From Shinella daejeonensis (GTDB taxonomy: Bacteria > Pseudomonadota > Alphaproteobacteria > Rhizobiales > Rhizobiaceae): DNA of 64,000 nucleotides. Positions 28,713 through 36,426 of the stretch are shown here, in pieces; position 1 is the first letter of the stretch; each line of letters opens with the position of its first letter. A program made the translations under genes and the position numbers. The notes below the pieces were generated by a model that did no database searches, was not told the DNA's origin, and was given only the letters and a program-made list of their open reading frames with translations. The DNA is taken from assembly GCF_024281235.1 (NCBI RefSeq), contig NZ_JAHWXY010000009.1:1-64000 (forward strand). Reading direction: 5' to 3'.

Positions 28713-30209
28713 TCAGGCCCAGTAGTCGCCGAGGGTCCGGTAGAAGGAAAGGCCGGGCTCCTGGGTTCCCACCATCTCCTCCGTCTTCCGGCGACGTTGC
28801 GCCATGTCGGGGCTTTCGGAAGCCGTCGCGTCCGCCGCGTCGTCCGGCCGCTCGTCGTCGTCCGGCTCTCCGCCGTCGTCTGTATCGCCGCCGGGGTCCT
28901 CGTCCTCTTCGTTGCGGGCGTCTTCCACCGCGTCCCAATCGGGATCGTCCTCGGCCGGCAGGTAGGGGACATAGGCGAGCGGCACGCCTTCGCGAAGCGG
29001 GACCGCCTGTGTCGTGGTGACAGGGTCCCTGCGTGCCGCCGCCGGCATCTCGCGCAGGTCCGCGCTGGCGGTCTCCGGTGTTTTGGCCGCTGGTCGTGCC
29101 GGCCTTTCGACGGCGTCTCCGGTCCCCGTAAGGGGAGCGGCCGGGCCGCCCGCCATCGGGCGGGCTTTCGGTTCGCCACCCATATCGAGCGGCTTTTCAA
29201 GAAGCAGGCGCAGGAATTGCGCATCTTTCGGCGGCAGGCTGGCGATGAAGCGGACGACGGCCTGCTGGAGAGCACCTTGTGAAGCCAGTCGGGGAGCGGT
29301 GTGCGGGAGGCGTTCGGCGGGATGATCTGCGGCTTGCATCCGGTCGGCCTTCGCGGCCGGCAGGGCCGGCTCGGCTGTTCCGTTCCGCACCGGTGCGACG
29401 GTTGCATGATCCTGTCGGGGAGCGACGGGCGCACGCTCGCCGGCATGGCCGCTTTCCGTGGGCCTTGCGGCGGGTTCCTGTCCCGAGACGCGGGCGGGGG
29501 TGGGTGGCGCGGCTTTCTCCCCGCCGGCCGGCGCGCTATGGAAGCGGCTGGATTGAAGTCGTCCTCCCTCCATCTCGAAGAGACGGACCAGGGCATTTTG
29601 CAGGGCGCGGGCGTCGGCGGACGGGGCTGGCTGCGTGTTGGCGGTTTGCTGTCCTGTCCGCCCGTCGAGGGCGGCAAGCTGCTGTATCGTGAGGCCTGTT
29701 GCGGGCGGCCGCCTCGCTCCAGCGGGCGCGATTTCGCCCTCGCGATTGCCTTGGGCGGCAAGGCGTTCCGACAGAAGGGCGATGAGTTTCTGTGCCTTTG
29801 GCGTGTCTGGAGCGCGCCATGCCTCCATGAGGGTCCGTGTCGGCATGGAGGAGAGAAGCGTTCGCACAAGCGTTTCCGCCGCCGGTCGCAGGTTGGGCGG
29901 CAGGCGGACGAGAAGCTCGAAAAGCGGCCGCCGCCCCTTGTCTCCCGCCTCGGGAAGCGATTTCAAGGCGGCGATCAGGGCTTCGAGAAGCGGCCGCCCG
30001 GCAGCATTGTCCCGCCCCCCTTCTTCAGGCATCCGGCCGATCAGCGCCTCGAAGAGGCGGAGCAGCATTTCGGCGCGAATGCCGGCAAGTGCGATGGCGG
30101 GCGCGATGGCAGGGGCGGGCGGCTCGCTGCGTGCGCCGGCCGTCGTTTCCACGGGGACGGCGGTCGAAGAGGGTGTCGTACCGATCGCCGGTGCTGTCTG
30201 CGTCAACAT
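28713..30209 (-). CDS. Hypothetical Ala/Pro-rich protein
   Basis: A 498-residue protein I do not recognise. The ribosome binding site GGGAGG fits the ATG at 30209. An N-terminal helical part (about 40-170, RAEMLLRLFEALIGRM, LIALLSERLAAQG) is followed by a Pro/Ala-rich, low-complexity middle, a second helical segment near 315-345 (LQQAVVRFIASLPPKDAQFLRLLLEKPLD) and an acidic stretch (440-470) before the end SFYRTLGDYWA. No signal peptide or membrane helix is seen. The general layout resembles hook-length control (FliK-like) proteins, but the conserved FliK C-terminus is absent. A CtrA-like box lies upstream. Confidence 0.65.
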   Translation of the reverse strand: MLTQTAPAIGTTPSSTAVPVETTAGARSEPPAPAIAPAIALAGIRAEMLLRLFEALIGRMPEEGGRDNAAGRPLLEALIAALKSLPEAGDKGRRPLFELLVRLPPNLRPAAETLVRTLLSSMPTRTLMEAWRAPDTPKAQKLIALLSERLAAQGNREGEIAPAGARRPPATGLTIQQLAALDGRTGQQTANTQPAPSADARALQNALVRLFEMEGGRLQSSRFHSAPAGGEKAAPPTPARVSGQEPAARPTESGHAGERAPVAPRQDHATVAPVRNGTAEPALPAAKADRMQAADHPAERLPHTAPRLASQGALQQAVVRFIASLPPKDAQFLRLLLEKPLDMGGEPKARPMAGGPAAPLTGTGDAVERPARPAAKTPETASADLREMPAAARRDPVTTTQAVPLREGVPLAYVPYLPAEDDPDWDAVEDARNEEDEDPGGDTDDGGEPDDDERPDDAADATASESPDMAQRRRKTEEMVGTQEPGLSFYRTLGDYWA

Positions 30210-30543
30210 GCTTGCCTCCCTTCGTGCGCGCGGAAATGCGGATTCGCCTTGCCGTGCGGGTCGTTGACGGTCGATCCTGTGGTCGATGGCGCATCATGCG
30301 CGATGCTGTGATTGCGATGCCTCGTCCGCCGCTGCGGCGGGGCCGGCTCTTGCCGGCGAGGGGCGATGCGGGAAAAGCGGGTTGCCGCTTTTCCTCCACT
30401 CATAGCATTTCTCAATTCATGCTTAACAAATCGCTAACGACGCGGAGTGCCGCCGCCGCCCTTGCTCCTCCTGTGCGGCTCGCGTAAATCTTGCCGGCCC
30501 GCGCGAAGCGGCGGCGCCCCGGACGCGGCGGAGAACCGATGCG
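30210..30543. other. Divergent region between the hypothetical gene and nadV
   Basis: 334 bp with a cluster of three perfect stem-loops: CCGCCG-ctg-CGGCGG (30326-30340), GCCGGC-tctt-GCCGGC (30342-30357) and a 10-bp stem GGAAAAGCGG/CCGCTTTTCC (30371-30394). A CtrA-like site follows at 30423-30437. It must carry the promoters of both divergent genes; I found no clear sigma-70 hexamers. Confidence 0.5.
30423..30437. promoter_or_regulatory. CtrA-like box, one mismatch
   Basis: TTAAC-N6-CTAA: the TTAA-N7-TTAA consensus of CtrA with the first base of the second half changed to C. It lies 214 bp upstream of the unknown minus-strand gene and 107 bp upstream of nadV. Confidence 0.35.
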
Positions 30544-31926
30544 ATGAACCTGACGAACCTGATCCTCAATACGGACAGCTACAAGCTCAGCCACTATCTG
30601 CAATATCCGCCGCAGACCCGGGCGATTTCTTCCTATGTGGAGGCGCGCGGCCACTCCGACGAGCCGGAGGTGATGTTCTTCGGTCTCCAGATGTTTCTGA
30701 AGGAATATCTGTCAAAGCCGGTCACCATGGCCGACATCGAGGAAGCCGAGGCGATCGTCACCGCGCACGGGCTGCCCTTCAACCGGGAAGGCTGGATGCA
30801 CATCGTGGCGCGGCACGGCGGCTTCCTGCCGCTCGCCATCGAGGCGCTGCCGGAGGGAACGCGCGTGCGCCGGGGCGTACCGATGGCGCAGGTGGTCAAC
30901 ACCGATCCCGCCTGCTTCTGGCTGACCTCCTACATCGAGACGGCGCTGTTGCGGGCGATCTGGTATCCGAGCACGGTCGCCTCCAATTCGCGCAAGGTGA
31001 AGCAGATCATCCAGCCGGTCCTCGAACGGACCTGCGACGACCCGGCGGCGGTCCTGCCGTTCCGCCTGCATGATTTCGGTGCGCGCGGCACGACGAGCCT
31101 GGAGCAGGCCGGTATCGGCGGCGCGGCCCATCTCGTCAATTTCATGGGAACCGATACGGTGAGCGGCCTGCTTTTCGCCCGGCGCTATTATGGTGCGGAG
31201 ATGGCGGGATTTTCCATTCCCGCCTCCGAACATGCGACCATGACGGCGTGGGGGCCGGAGCGGGAGGTGGAAGCCTATGCCAATATGGTCGAGAAATTCG
31301 GGGGTGGAGGCCTCTATGCCGTCGTCTCCGACAGTTACGATATCAACCACGCCGTCACCGGGATCTGGGGCGGGCAGCTCCGGGACAAGGTGAAGGCCGC
31401 CGGCGGGACGCTCGTCGTCCGGCCGGATAGCGGCGATCCGGTGGAAACGCCGGTAGAGGTGGTTCGCCAGCTTGCCCATCACTTCGGCACGCGGCTCAAT
31501 GCAAAGGGGTTCAAGGTGCTGGACGACAGCGTCCGCGTCATCCAGGGCGACGGCATCTCGCCCGCCGAGATCGGCCAGATCCTCGGTCGTCTCGAAGCGT
31601 TCGGTTTTTCGGCGGAGAATATCGCCTTCGGCATGGGAGCCGGCCTGTTGCAGAAGGTCAATCGCGACACCTATTCCTTCGCCATGAAGGCCAATGCCCG
31701 CCAGGACGAGGCGGGCGAATGGCACGATGTCTACAAGCGGCCGGCGACGATGACCCTCAAGGCCTCCAAGGCGGGCCGGCAGGCGGTTGTCGAGGCGGCC
31801 GAAGGGCTCGTGGCGGTGCGCGCCGATGCGCTTGCAGGTCGGGAAAATCTGCTGGTTCCCGTGTGGCGCGACGGAGCGCTGCTGGTCGACTGGAGCTTCG
31901 AGGCCATCCGCGCCCGCGCGGCCTGA
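30544..31926 (+). CDS. nadV: Nicotinamide phosphoribosyltransferase
   Basis: A 460-residue NAMPT-like enzyme that makes NMN from nicotinamide and PRPP for NAD salvage. The catalytic histidine is H230 in SIPASEHATMTAWG, and VVRPDSGDP (D295) binds the ribose. The N-terminal LNTDSYKLSHY matches the family. Nicotinate-specific enzymes are usually shorter and lack the SIPASEH form, so nicotinamide is the likely substrate. No pyrophosphatase or regulator of NAD genes is next to it; a DUF6665-like gene follows. Confidence 0.88.
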   Translation: MNLTNLILNTDSYKLSHYLQYPPQTRAISSYVEARGHSDEPEVMFFGLQMFLKEYLSKPVTMADIEEAEAIVTAHGLPFNREGWMHIVARHGGFLPLAIEALPEGTRVRRGVPMAQVVNTDPACFWLTSYIETALLRAIWYPSTVASNSRKVKQIIQPVLERTCDDPAAVLPFRLHDFGARGTTSLEQAGIGGAAHLVNFMGTDTVSGLLFARRYYGAEMAGFSIPASEHATMTAWGPEREVEAYANMVEKFGGGGLYAVVSDSYDINHAVTGIWGGQLRDKVKAAGGTLVVRPDSGDPVETPVEVVRQLAHHFGTRLNAKGFKVLDDSVRVIQGDGISPAEIGQILGRLEAFGFSAENIAFGMGAGLLQKVNRDTYSFAMKANARQDEAGEWHDVYKRPATMTLKASKAGRQAVVEAAEGLVAVRADALAGRENLLVPVWRDGALLVDWSFEAIRARAA

Positions 31927-32029
31927 GAGGCCCTTGCTGTTCCGCCCCCGTCGCGCCATCCTGCGATCCTGGACGCACGACCGGCTCCCGCTTTCGCCGG
32001 AATTGCACGGCAAGGAAAGGAGAGTGGAA

Positions 32030-32371
32030 ATGACGGTTCGCCCCCCGCAGGCGCTGGCTCCCGCCACGGCCACGCAAACCGGCCTCGGTGTCCTCGAATA
32101 CGAACTCATGGCCGAACGGGCCGATGCGCTCGGCCGGCATGGACAGAAGGTGGAGACGGCGCTTGCGCGTCTGGCGGAAGGGGTGGCTGGCGGATGCCCG
32201 CCCGAAGAGCGCGAGACGCTGCTCGACGATGCCGCCGGCAAGGTCTGGGCCTTCATGATCCAGCGGGAAATATGCGGCCTGCGCAGCCAGAAGGATCTCG
32301 TGCGCCGTTACGGCATTCCGCCGGAGGTCATGGCCCGGCTCGGCATCGTCAAGCCGGGGCAGGCGGGCTGA
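32030..32371 (+). CDS. DUF6665-like hypothetical protein
   Basis: A 113-residue, mostly helical protein with a strong AAGGAAAGGAG ribosome binding site before ATG at 32030. It contains TGLGVLEYELMAERADALGRHGQKVE and a C-terminal LVRRYGIPPEVMARLG segment. I believe it belongs to the DUF6665 family of rhizobial proteins, but this rests on memory. No membrane segment. It follows nadV by 103 bp on the same strand. Confidence 0.7.
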   Translation: MTVRPPQALAPATATQTGLGVLEYELMAERADALGRHGQKVETALARLAEGVAGGCPPEERETLLDDAAGKVWAFMIQREICGLRSQKDLVRRYGIPPEVMARLGIVKPGQAG

Positions 32372-32384
32372 GTCCGCCCTTGCG

Positions 32385-33620
32385 CTAGCCGGCAAGCTGG
32401 CGGGTGATCAGATCGTAGATGCCGTTCTCGTCGACGCGCAGGGTAAAGATGTCCTTTGCCGCGTCGCGACGCTCCTTATCCTGCCGTTTCGCCTCGGCTT
32501 CGATCCCGCGGAGCGCATCCTGCGAGGTTTCCGCGTCGTCGTCTTCCGTTTCGTTGCCCGTAGCATCGCCTTCGCCGGATTGCGCCTGTGTGGCGGCAAG
32601 GCCGGAGGCGAGAAGCTGGATTGCCGACAATGCATCCGAAGGGCCGTCCGTTTCGCCGTCGCCGGCCCCTTCTGCGGCCTGCTTCTTCTGGACCTCGCCC
32701 ATCGCTTCCTGAAGGTCGCGAACCTCCTCCAGCTTTCCGGCCGTCTCGCGTGCGCGGATATCCTCCTCGCGCTCGGCCCGGGTTTCGGCATCCTCCACGC
32801 GCGTCAGGTCGCGTCGGGTCCGTTCGAGCTTCAGTTCCTCGATGGTCTTCGGAGCGGCGGTGTCCTCCAGCCGGGCCAGCGTCTTGCGCATCTCCGGCGT
32901 CAGCGCCTTTTCCGCCTCAGCCTTTTCGGCAAGCGCGTCCTTCACATGCCGGGCAGCCGATCCATAGGGATCGCGCAGGGCGGCAAGCAGGTCTTCGACC
33001 TTGAGGCCGAGGCACGAAAGCCCCGTCTGCCGCTCGATCGCTTCCTTGCTTTCCGGGATCTCGCCGCGAAGGCGCGTCAGCATGGCAGAAAGGCGGTCGG
33101 AAAAATCGGCGTCGGCCTCCCCTTCTTCCTGCGCCACGCCCTGCGAGAGGGCGAGCCGCGCCACGAGCATGGCCGCCGGATCGTTGGCTTGACCGCCGCC
33201 GAGAGCGGATTGGACCGCGGCGAGCGTGGTGCCGAGGCTTGCAAGCGTGACCTGCGGCGGTTCACGGCCGTTGGTGCGCACCGTATCGGCGAGCGTCACC
33301 AGATCGGAAAGCCGTTGCGCGAAGGCGCGGCCGGTTTCTTCCGGCCGCTGGCCGACGCCGAGGACAGCACTCAGCCGGGAGACCAGCGTGGCGATCGTTT
33401 CCGTATCGCGGGCGCGGCTTCCGAAGAAATGCTCGTTGACGCGCGCATTGGCCTGCCGCGCCGTTTCGTCCGATTGCACGGACGGCGCGGGAAACGCATC
33501 GTTCTTGCGGCCGTTCGCCCTCTCGGCTTCCTCGCGCTGCCGGTCCCCGATCGTGTCGAGGATGCCCTGCATCGTCGAGGCGGCGGCGGCCAATGGTGCG
33601 CTCTTCAAGGGATAGAGCAT
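32385..33620 (-). CDS. Hypothetical coiled-coil protein with conserved C-terminus
   Basis: A 411-residue protein I do not recognise. ATG at 33620 has a GGAGG site. It is predicted mostly helical, with a charged coiled-coil at about 220-315 (KAEAEKALTPEMRKTLARLED ... REEDIRARETAGKLEEV) and an acidic linker before the C-terminal block KDIFTLRVDENGIYDLITRQLAG. No signal peptide or membrane helix. A perfect CtrA box lies 38 bp before the start codon, which suggests motility or cell-cycle control. It resembles in style the unknown protein at 28713-30209, but no sequence similarity was established. Confidence 0.68.
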   Translation of the reverse strand: MLYPLKSAPLAAAASTMQGILDTIGDRQREEAERANGRKNDAFPAPSVQSDETARQANARVNEHFFGSRARDTETIATLVSRLSAVLGVGQRPEETGRAFAQRLSDLVTLADTVRTNGREPPQVTLASLGTTLAAVQSALGGGQANDPAAMLVARLALSQGVAQEEGEADADFSDRLSAMLTRLRGEIPESKEAIERQTGLSCLGLKVEDLLAALRDPYGSAARHVKDALAEKAEAEKALTPEMRKTLARLEDTAAPKTIEELKLERTRRDLTRVEDAETRAEREEDIRARETAGKLEEVRDLQEAMGEVQKKQAAEGAGDGETDGPSDALSAIQLLASGLAATQAQSGEGDATGNETEDDDAETSQDALRGIEAEAKRQDKERRDAAKDIFTLRVDENGIYDLITRQLAG

Positions 33621-33657
33621 CGCAACCTCCGGTTTGGCCGAAGGTAGGTCGTCGCGG

Positions 33658-33672
33658 TTAACCGTGCGTTAA
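33658..33672 (-). promoter_or_regulatory. CtrA box upstream of the hypothetical coiled-coil gene
   Basis: A perfect TTAA-N7-TTAA on both strands, 38-52 bp before the start codon at 33620. This distance is right for a CtrA-controlled promoter. The same region lies just after the end of the RNase D gene. Confidence 0.5.
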
Positions 33673-33700
33673 ATCCGTCCCGCCCGTGTCGTTTTCCGGC

Positions 33701-34327
33701 TCAGCTATGGGCGAAAATATCGGTTTCCTCCCAGCCGAGAAGATCAAGCTTGGCGCGGGTGGGAAGGAACGCGAAACAGGCCTGCGCATGGGCGAGGCGG
33801 CCGTCGCGCACCAGCCTTGCGGTAAGCTTGTCGCGCAGCGCATGCAGGTGGAGCACATCCGAGGCGGCATATTCGAGCTGCGCCGGCGAGAGCGTTTCGG
33901 CCGCCCAGTCGGAGGACTGCTGCTGCTTGGAAACGTCGACGTCGAGCATTTCCTTGAGATTGTCCTTGAGGCCGTGGCGGTCGGTATAGGTGCGGGTGAG
34001 GCGCGAGGCGATCTTGGTGCAGAAGACCGGCTGGGTGGTGACGCCGAAAGTATGGAACAGCACGGCGATGTCGAAACGGCCGTAATGGAAGATCTTCTGG
34101 CGGGCCGGGTCTTCCAGCATCGCCACGAGATTGGGCGCTTCCTTCTGGCCGGCGGCGATGCGCACGACATCGGCGGTGCCGTCGCCGGACGAGAGCTGGA
34201 CGACGCACAGCCGGTCGCGGCGCGGGATGAGCCCCAGCGTTTCGGTGTCGATGGCGATGGCGTCGGTATAACGCGCCGCGTCCGCCGCCGGGATGTCGCC
34301 TTCGTGGTAGCGGATTGCACTTGCCAT
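33701..34327 (-). CDS. rnd: RNase D-like 3'-5' exonuclease
   Basis: A 208-residue exonuclease of the DEDDy family. The motifs are AIDTETLGL (Asp and Glu), IFHYGRFDIAVL (Asp) and YAASDVLHLHALR (Tyr and Asp). The HRDC RNA-binding domains of E. coli RNase D are absent, which is normal for the short alphaproteobacterial form. It trims tRNA and other small RNA 3' ends. ATG at 34327 (MASAIRYHEG) is favoured; another in-frame ATG is at 34339. Confidence 0.88.
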   Translation of the reverse strand: MASAIRYHEGDIPAADAARYTDAIAIDTETLGLIPRRDRLCVVQLSSGDGTADVVRIAAGQKEAPNLVAMLEDPARQKIFHYGRFDIAVLFHTFGVTTQPVFCTKIASRLTRTYTDRHGLKDNLKEMLDVDVSKQQQSSDWAAETLSPAQLEYAASDVLHLHALRDKLTARLVRDGRLAHAQACFAFLPTRAKLDLLGWEETDIFAHS

Positions 34328-34437
34328 GAAAAACCCCATATGAATGTCAATCGATGCCCGCAGGCCTATAGCGCATGTTTCGGCCGGCGGGTACTTCTTT
34401 CCGATGACGACAGGGCGCTTTGCGCGGGGAGGCGGTG

Positions 34438-34770
34438 ATGACGGGATGCAAGAGGATGGCGGCGGCGCTGGCCGGCGTGCTTCTGTTTGCCTCCGGTTCG
34501 CAGGCCGTCGCGCAAGTGAAGGTACTCGATTTTTCCGGCCCCGTACCTGGCGAGGTCTACAGGGACCTGCCGGGCGTGGTGACGCCGGAGGAAGCGGAGG
34601 CGCGCAAGAAGAATGTGTCCTGCGTGCGCGTCCCGTCAGACCGCTCCCTCAGCGGGCGATGGCGGCCGGAGGACAGCGCCTTATACAGTTGCACCCGCAA
34701 CGGCGTGACCGTCACGACCAACCAGCTTCCCCGCTCGCGCGAGCGCGACCTGCGCGGTATCGGCTGGTAG
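34438..34770 (+). CDS. Small exported hypothetical protein
   Basis: A 110-residue protein with a signal peptide (cleavage near SQAVAQ) and two cysteines in the mature part, which could form one disulfide (SCVRV and YSCTRNGVTV). A GGGGAGGCGG site precedes the ATG at 34438; a TTG at 34420 is less likely. I do not recognise a family. It is alone on the plus strand between rnd and a RIME-like element. Confidence 0.65.
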   Translation: MTGCKRMAAALAGVLLFASGSQAVAQVKVLDFSGPVPGEVYRDLPGVVTPEEAEARKKNVSCVRVPSDRSLSGRWRPEDSALYSCTRNGVTVTTNQLPRSRERDLRGIGW

Positions 34771-34796
34771 CGCGTGACGTTGCTTCCCCGTCCGTG

Positions 34797-34903
34797 CCAG
34801 AGCATTTCCAGCAAAAGTGCGAAACGGTTTTGCGTCCGGAAATGCGGCTCAAACAAAGAAATAGAGCGGTTCTACCGATTCTGTTAAAACCGGAACCGCT
34901 CTA
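34797..34903. repeat. RIME-type palindromic intergenic element, copy 1
   Basis: 107 bp built from two palindromes. The first pairs GCATTTCC with GGAAATGC around an inner GCAAAA/TTTTGC stem. The second is AGAGCGGTTC/GAACCGCTCT (34863-34902), directly followed by AATTTT, so it may also terminate transcription. Size and two-palindrome layout fit the RIME1 elements described in Rhizobium. Copy 2 is at 61691-61797. Confidence 0.7.
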
Positions 34904-34957
34904 ATTTTCCAGCCGGCCCGCCCCGCCGGATGGGAGTCCGTTGCGCAAGGAGTTTTC

Positions 34958-35998
34958 ATGACGGCTGTTTCCGATGTTTCTCTGCCGCTGGTGATCAGCG
35001 CGCCGGAGCCGCGTAGTCTCGATCTCATCTTCACGCCGGAAGCGCTGGCGCGGCTGCGCGCCGGCTATCGTGTCGTCGAGGCCGATCCTGAGAATATCGC
35101 GGGACTTGGCGAGGCCGTGCTTGGCGAAGCGCGCTACGTCATCGGCCAGCCGCCGCTTTCCGCAGAGACGCTCGCCCGCATGCCGAAGCTGCGGGCGATC
35201 CTCAATGTCGAAAGCAATCTTCTGGACAATATGCCCTATGACATCCTCTTCCAGCGCGGCGTCCATGTGGTGACGACGGGCCAGGTCTTTGCCGAGCCTG
35301 TTGCGGAAATGGGGCTCGCCATGGCGCTCAATCTGGCGCGCGGCGTCATCGATGCCGATGTCGCCTTTCGCGAAGGACGGGAATTGTGGGGCGGCGACGG
35401 CAACCGCGCCGCACGCCTCGTCTCCGGCTCCGAAATCGGCATCGTCGGCTTCGGTGATCTCGGCCGCGCGCTGAACCGGGTGCTGGCGGGCTTCCGGGCG
35501 CATGTGCGCGTCTTCGATCCATGGCTGCCGTCGTCGATCCTGCGTGAGGCCGGGGTCGAGCCGGCCTCGCTTGAAACGGTGCTCTCGGCGAGCGATTTCG
35601 TCTTCGTGGTGGCGGCGGTCACCAGCGAGAACCGGGGCTTCCTCGGTGCCGACGCCTTCGCCTCGATGCGTAAGGGCGCGGCCTTCATCCTGCTCAGCCG
35701 CGCCGATGTGGTCGATTTCCCGGCGCTGATGGCGGCCGTCCGCTCGGGCCATATCGTGGCGGCGAGCGATGTCTATCCCGAAGAGCCGCTGCCGCGCGAT
35801 CATCCGGTGCGCGAACTGCCCGGCTTCATCCGTTCGGCGCATCGCGCCGGCGCGCTCGACAGCGCCTTCAAAAAAATGGGCGAGATGGTGCTGGAGGATA
35901 TGGCGCTGATGGATCGCGGCCTGCCGCCGATGCGTTGCAAGCGGGCGGAGCGCGAGACGGTGTCGCGGATGCGTTCGAGGCCGGTCAGCCGCAACTGA
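34958..35998 (+). CDS. D-isomer-specific 2-hydroxyacid dehydrogenase
   Basis: A 346-residue NAD(P)-dependent dehydrogenase. The Rossmann motif is GIVGFGDLGRAL. The catalytic residues Arg (LLSRADVVDFPAL), Glu (SDVYPEEPLPRDHP) and His (RSAHRAGAL) are in the usual order. It belongs to the family of glyoxylate/hydroxypyruvate reductases and relatives; the substrate is not clear. ATG at 34958 after AAGGAG. A strong bidirectional terminator follows. Confidence 0.85.
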   Translation: MTAVSDVSLPLVISAPEPRSLDLIFTPEALARLRAGYRVVEADPENIAGLGEAVLGEARYVIGQPPLSAETLARMPKLRAILNVESNLLDNMPYDILFQRGVHVVTTGQVFAEPVAEMGLAMALNLARGVIDADVAFREGRELWGGDGNRAARLVSGSEIGIVGFGDLGRALNRVLAGFRAHVRVFDPWLPSSILREAGVEPASLETVLSASDFVFVVAAVTSENRGFLGADAFASMRKGAAFILLSRADVVDFPALMAAVRSGHIVAASDVYPEEPLPRDHPVRELPGFIRSAHRAGALDSAFKKMGEMVLEDMALMDRGLPPMRCKRAERETVSRMRSRPVSRN

Positions 35999-36002
35999 GA
36001 CG

Positions 36003-36040
36003 AAAAAGGGCCGCAGTGTGAAAGCACCGCGGCCCTTTTT
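36003..36040. terminator. Bidirectional intrinsic terminator
   Basis: AAAAAGGGCCGC pairs with GCGGCCCTTTTT (12 bp) around a 14-nt loop. It separates the dehydrogenase gene from the convergent GlsB-like gene and has A and T runs suited to both strands. Confidence 0.88.
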
Positions 36041-36055
36041 ACCGGTGGCTCCGGG

Positions 36056-36310
36056 TCAGGCGCGTTTGACGACCTTGATGAGCACGAGCAGGATCACCGC
36101 GCCGATGGTCGAATGGATGATTGCCGCGACGATGCCGCTGCCGAGGCTGATGCCGAGCGCGGGAAAGAGAAAGCCGGCGATGAACGCCCCGACGATGCCG
36201 ACGACGATATTGCCGACGAGGCCGAAGCCGAAGCCCGAGACGATCAGGCCGGCGAGCCAGCCGGCGATGGCGCCGACGATGAGAAATACCAGAATGCTTT
36301 CAATGCCCAT
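36056..36310 (-). CDS. GlsB/YeaQ/YmgE family membrane protein
   Basis: An 84-residue, very hydrophobic protein with three membrane segments and the repeated glycine motifs of the family (GAIAGWLAGLIVSGFGFGLVGNIVVGIVGAFIAGFL, shortened here). These transglycosylase-associated or stress proteins are of unclear function. ATG at 36310 behind a GGAG site; the longer frame upstream has no family sequence. Confidence 0.85.
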   Translation of the reverse strand: MGIESILVFLIVGAIAGWLAGLIVSGFGFGLVGNIVVGIVGAFIAGFLFPALGISLGSGIVAAIIHSTIGAVILLVLIKVVKRA

Positions 36311-36426
36311 GATGCGCTCCCTGTGAAAATGTCGTCTTTCGCCGGAAGAATGTGGCAGGCGTTTCAAGGAATGCAAGGGCTTTCGTCGCCGCCGTTTGCC
36401 GGAACCGGCAGGATGGCTTTGACAGT

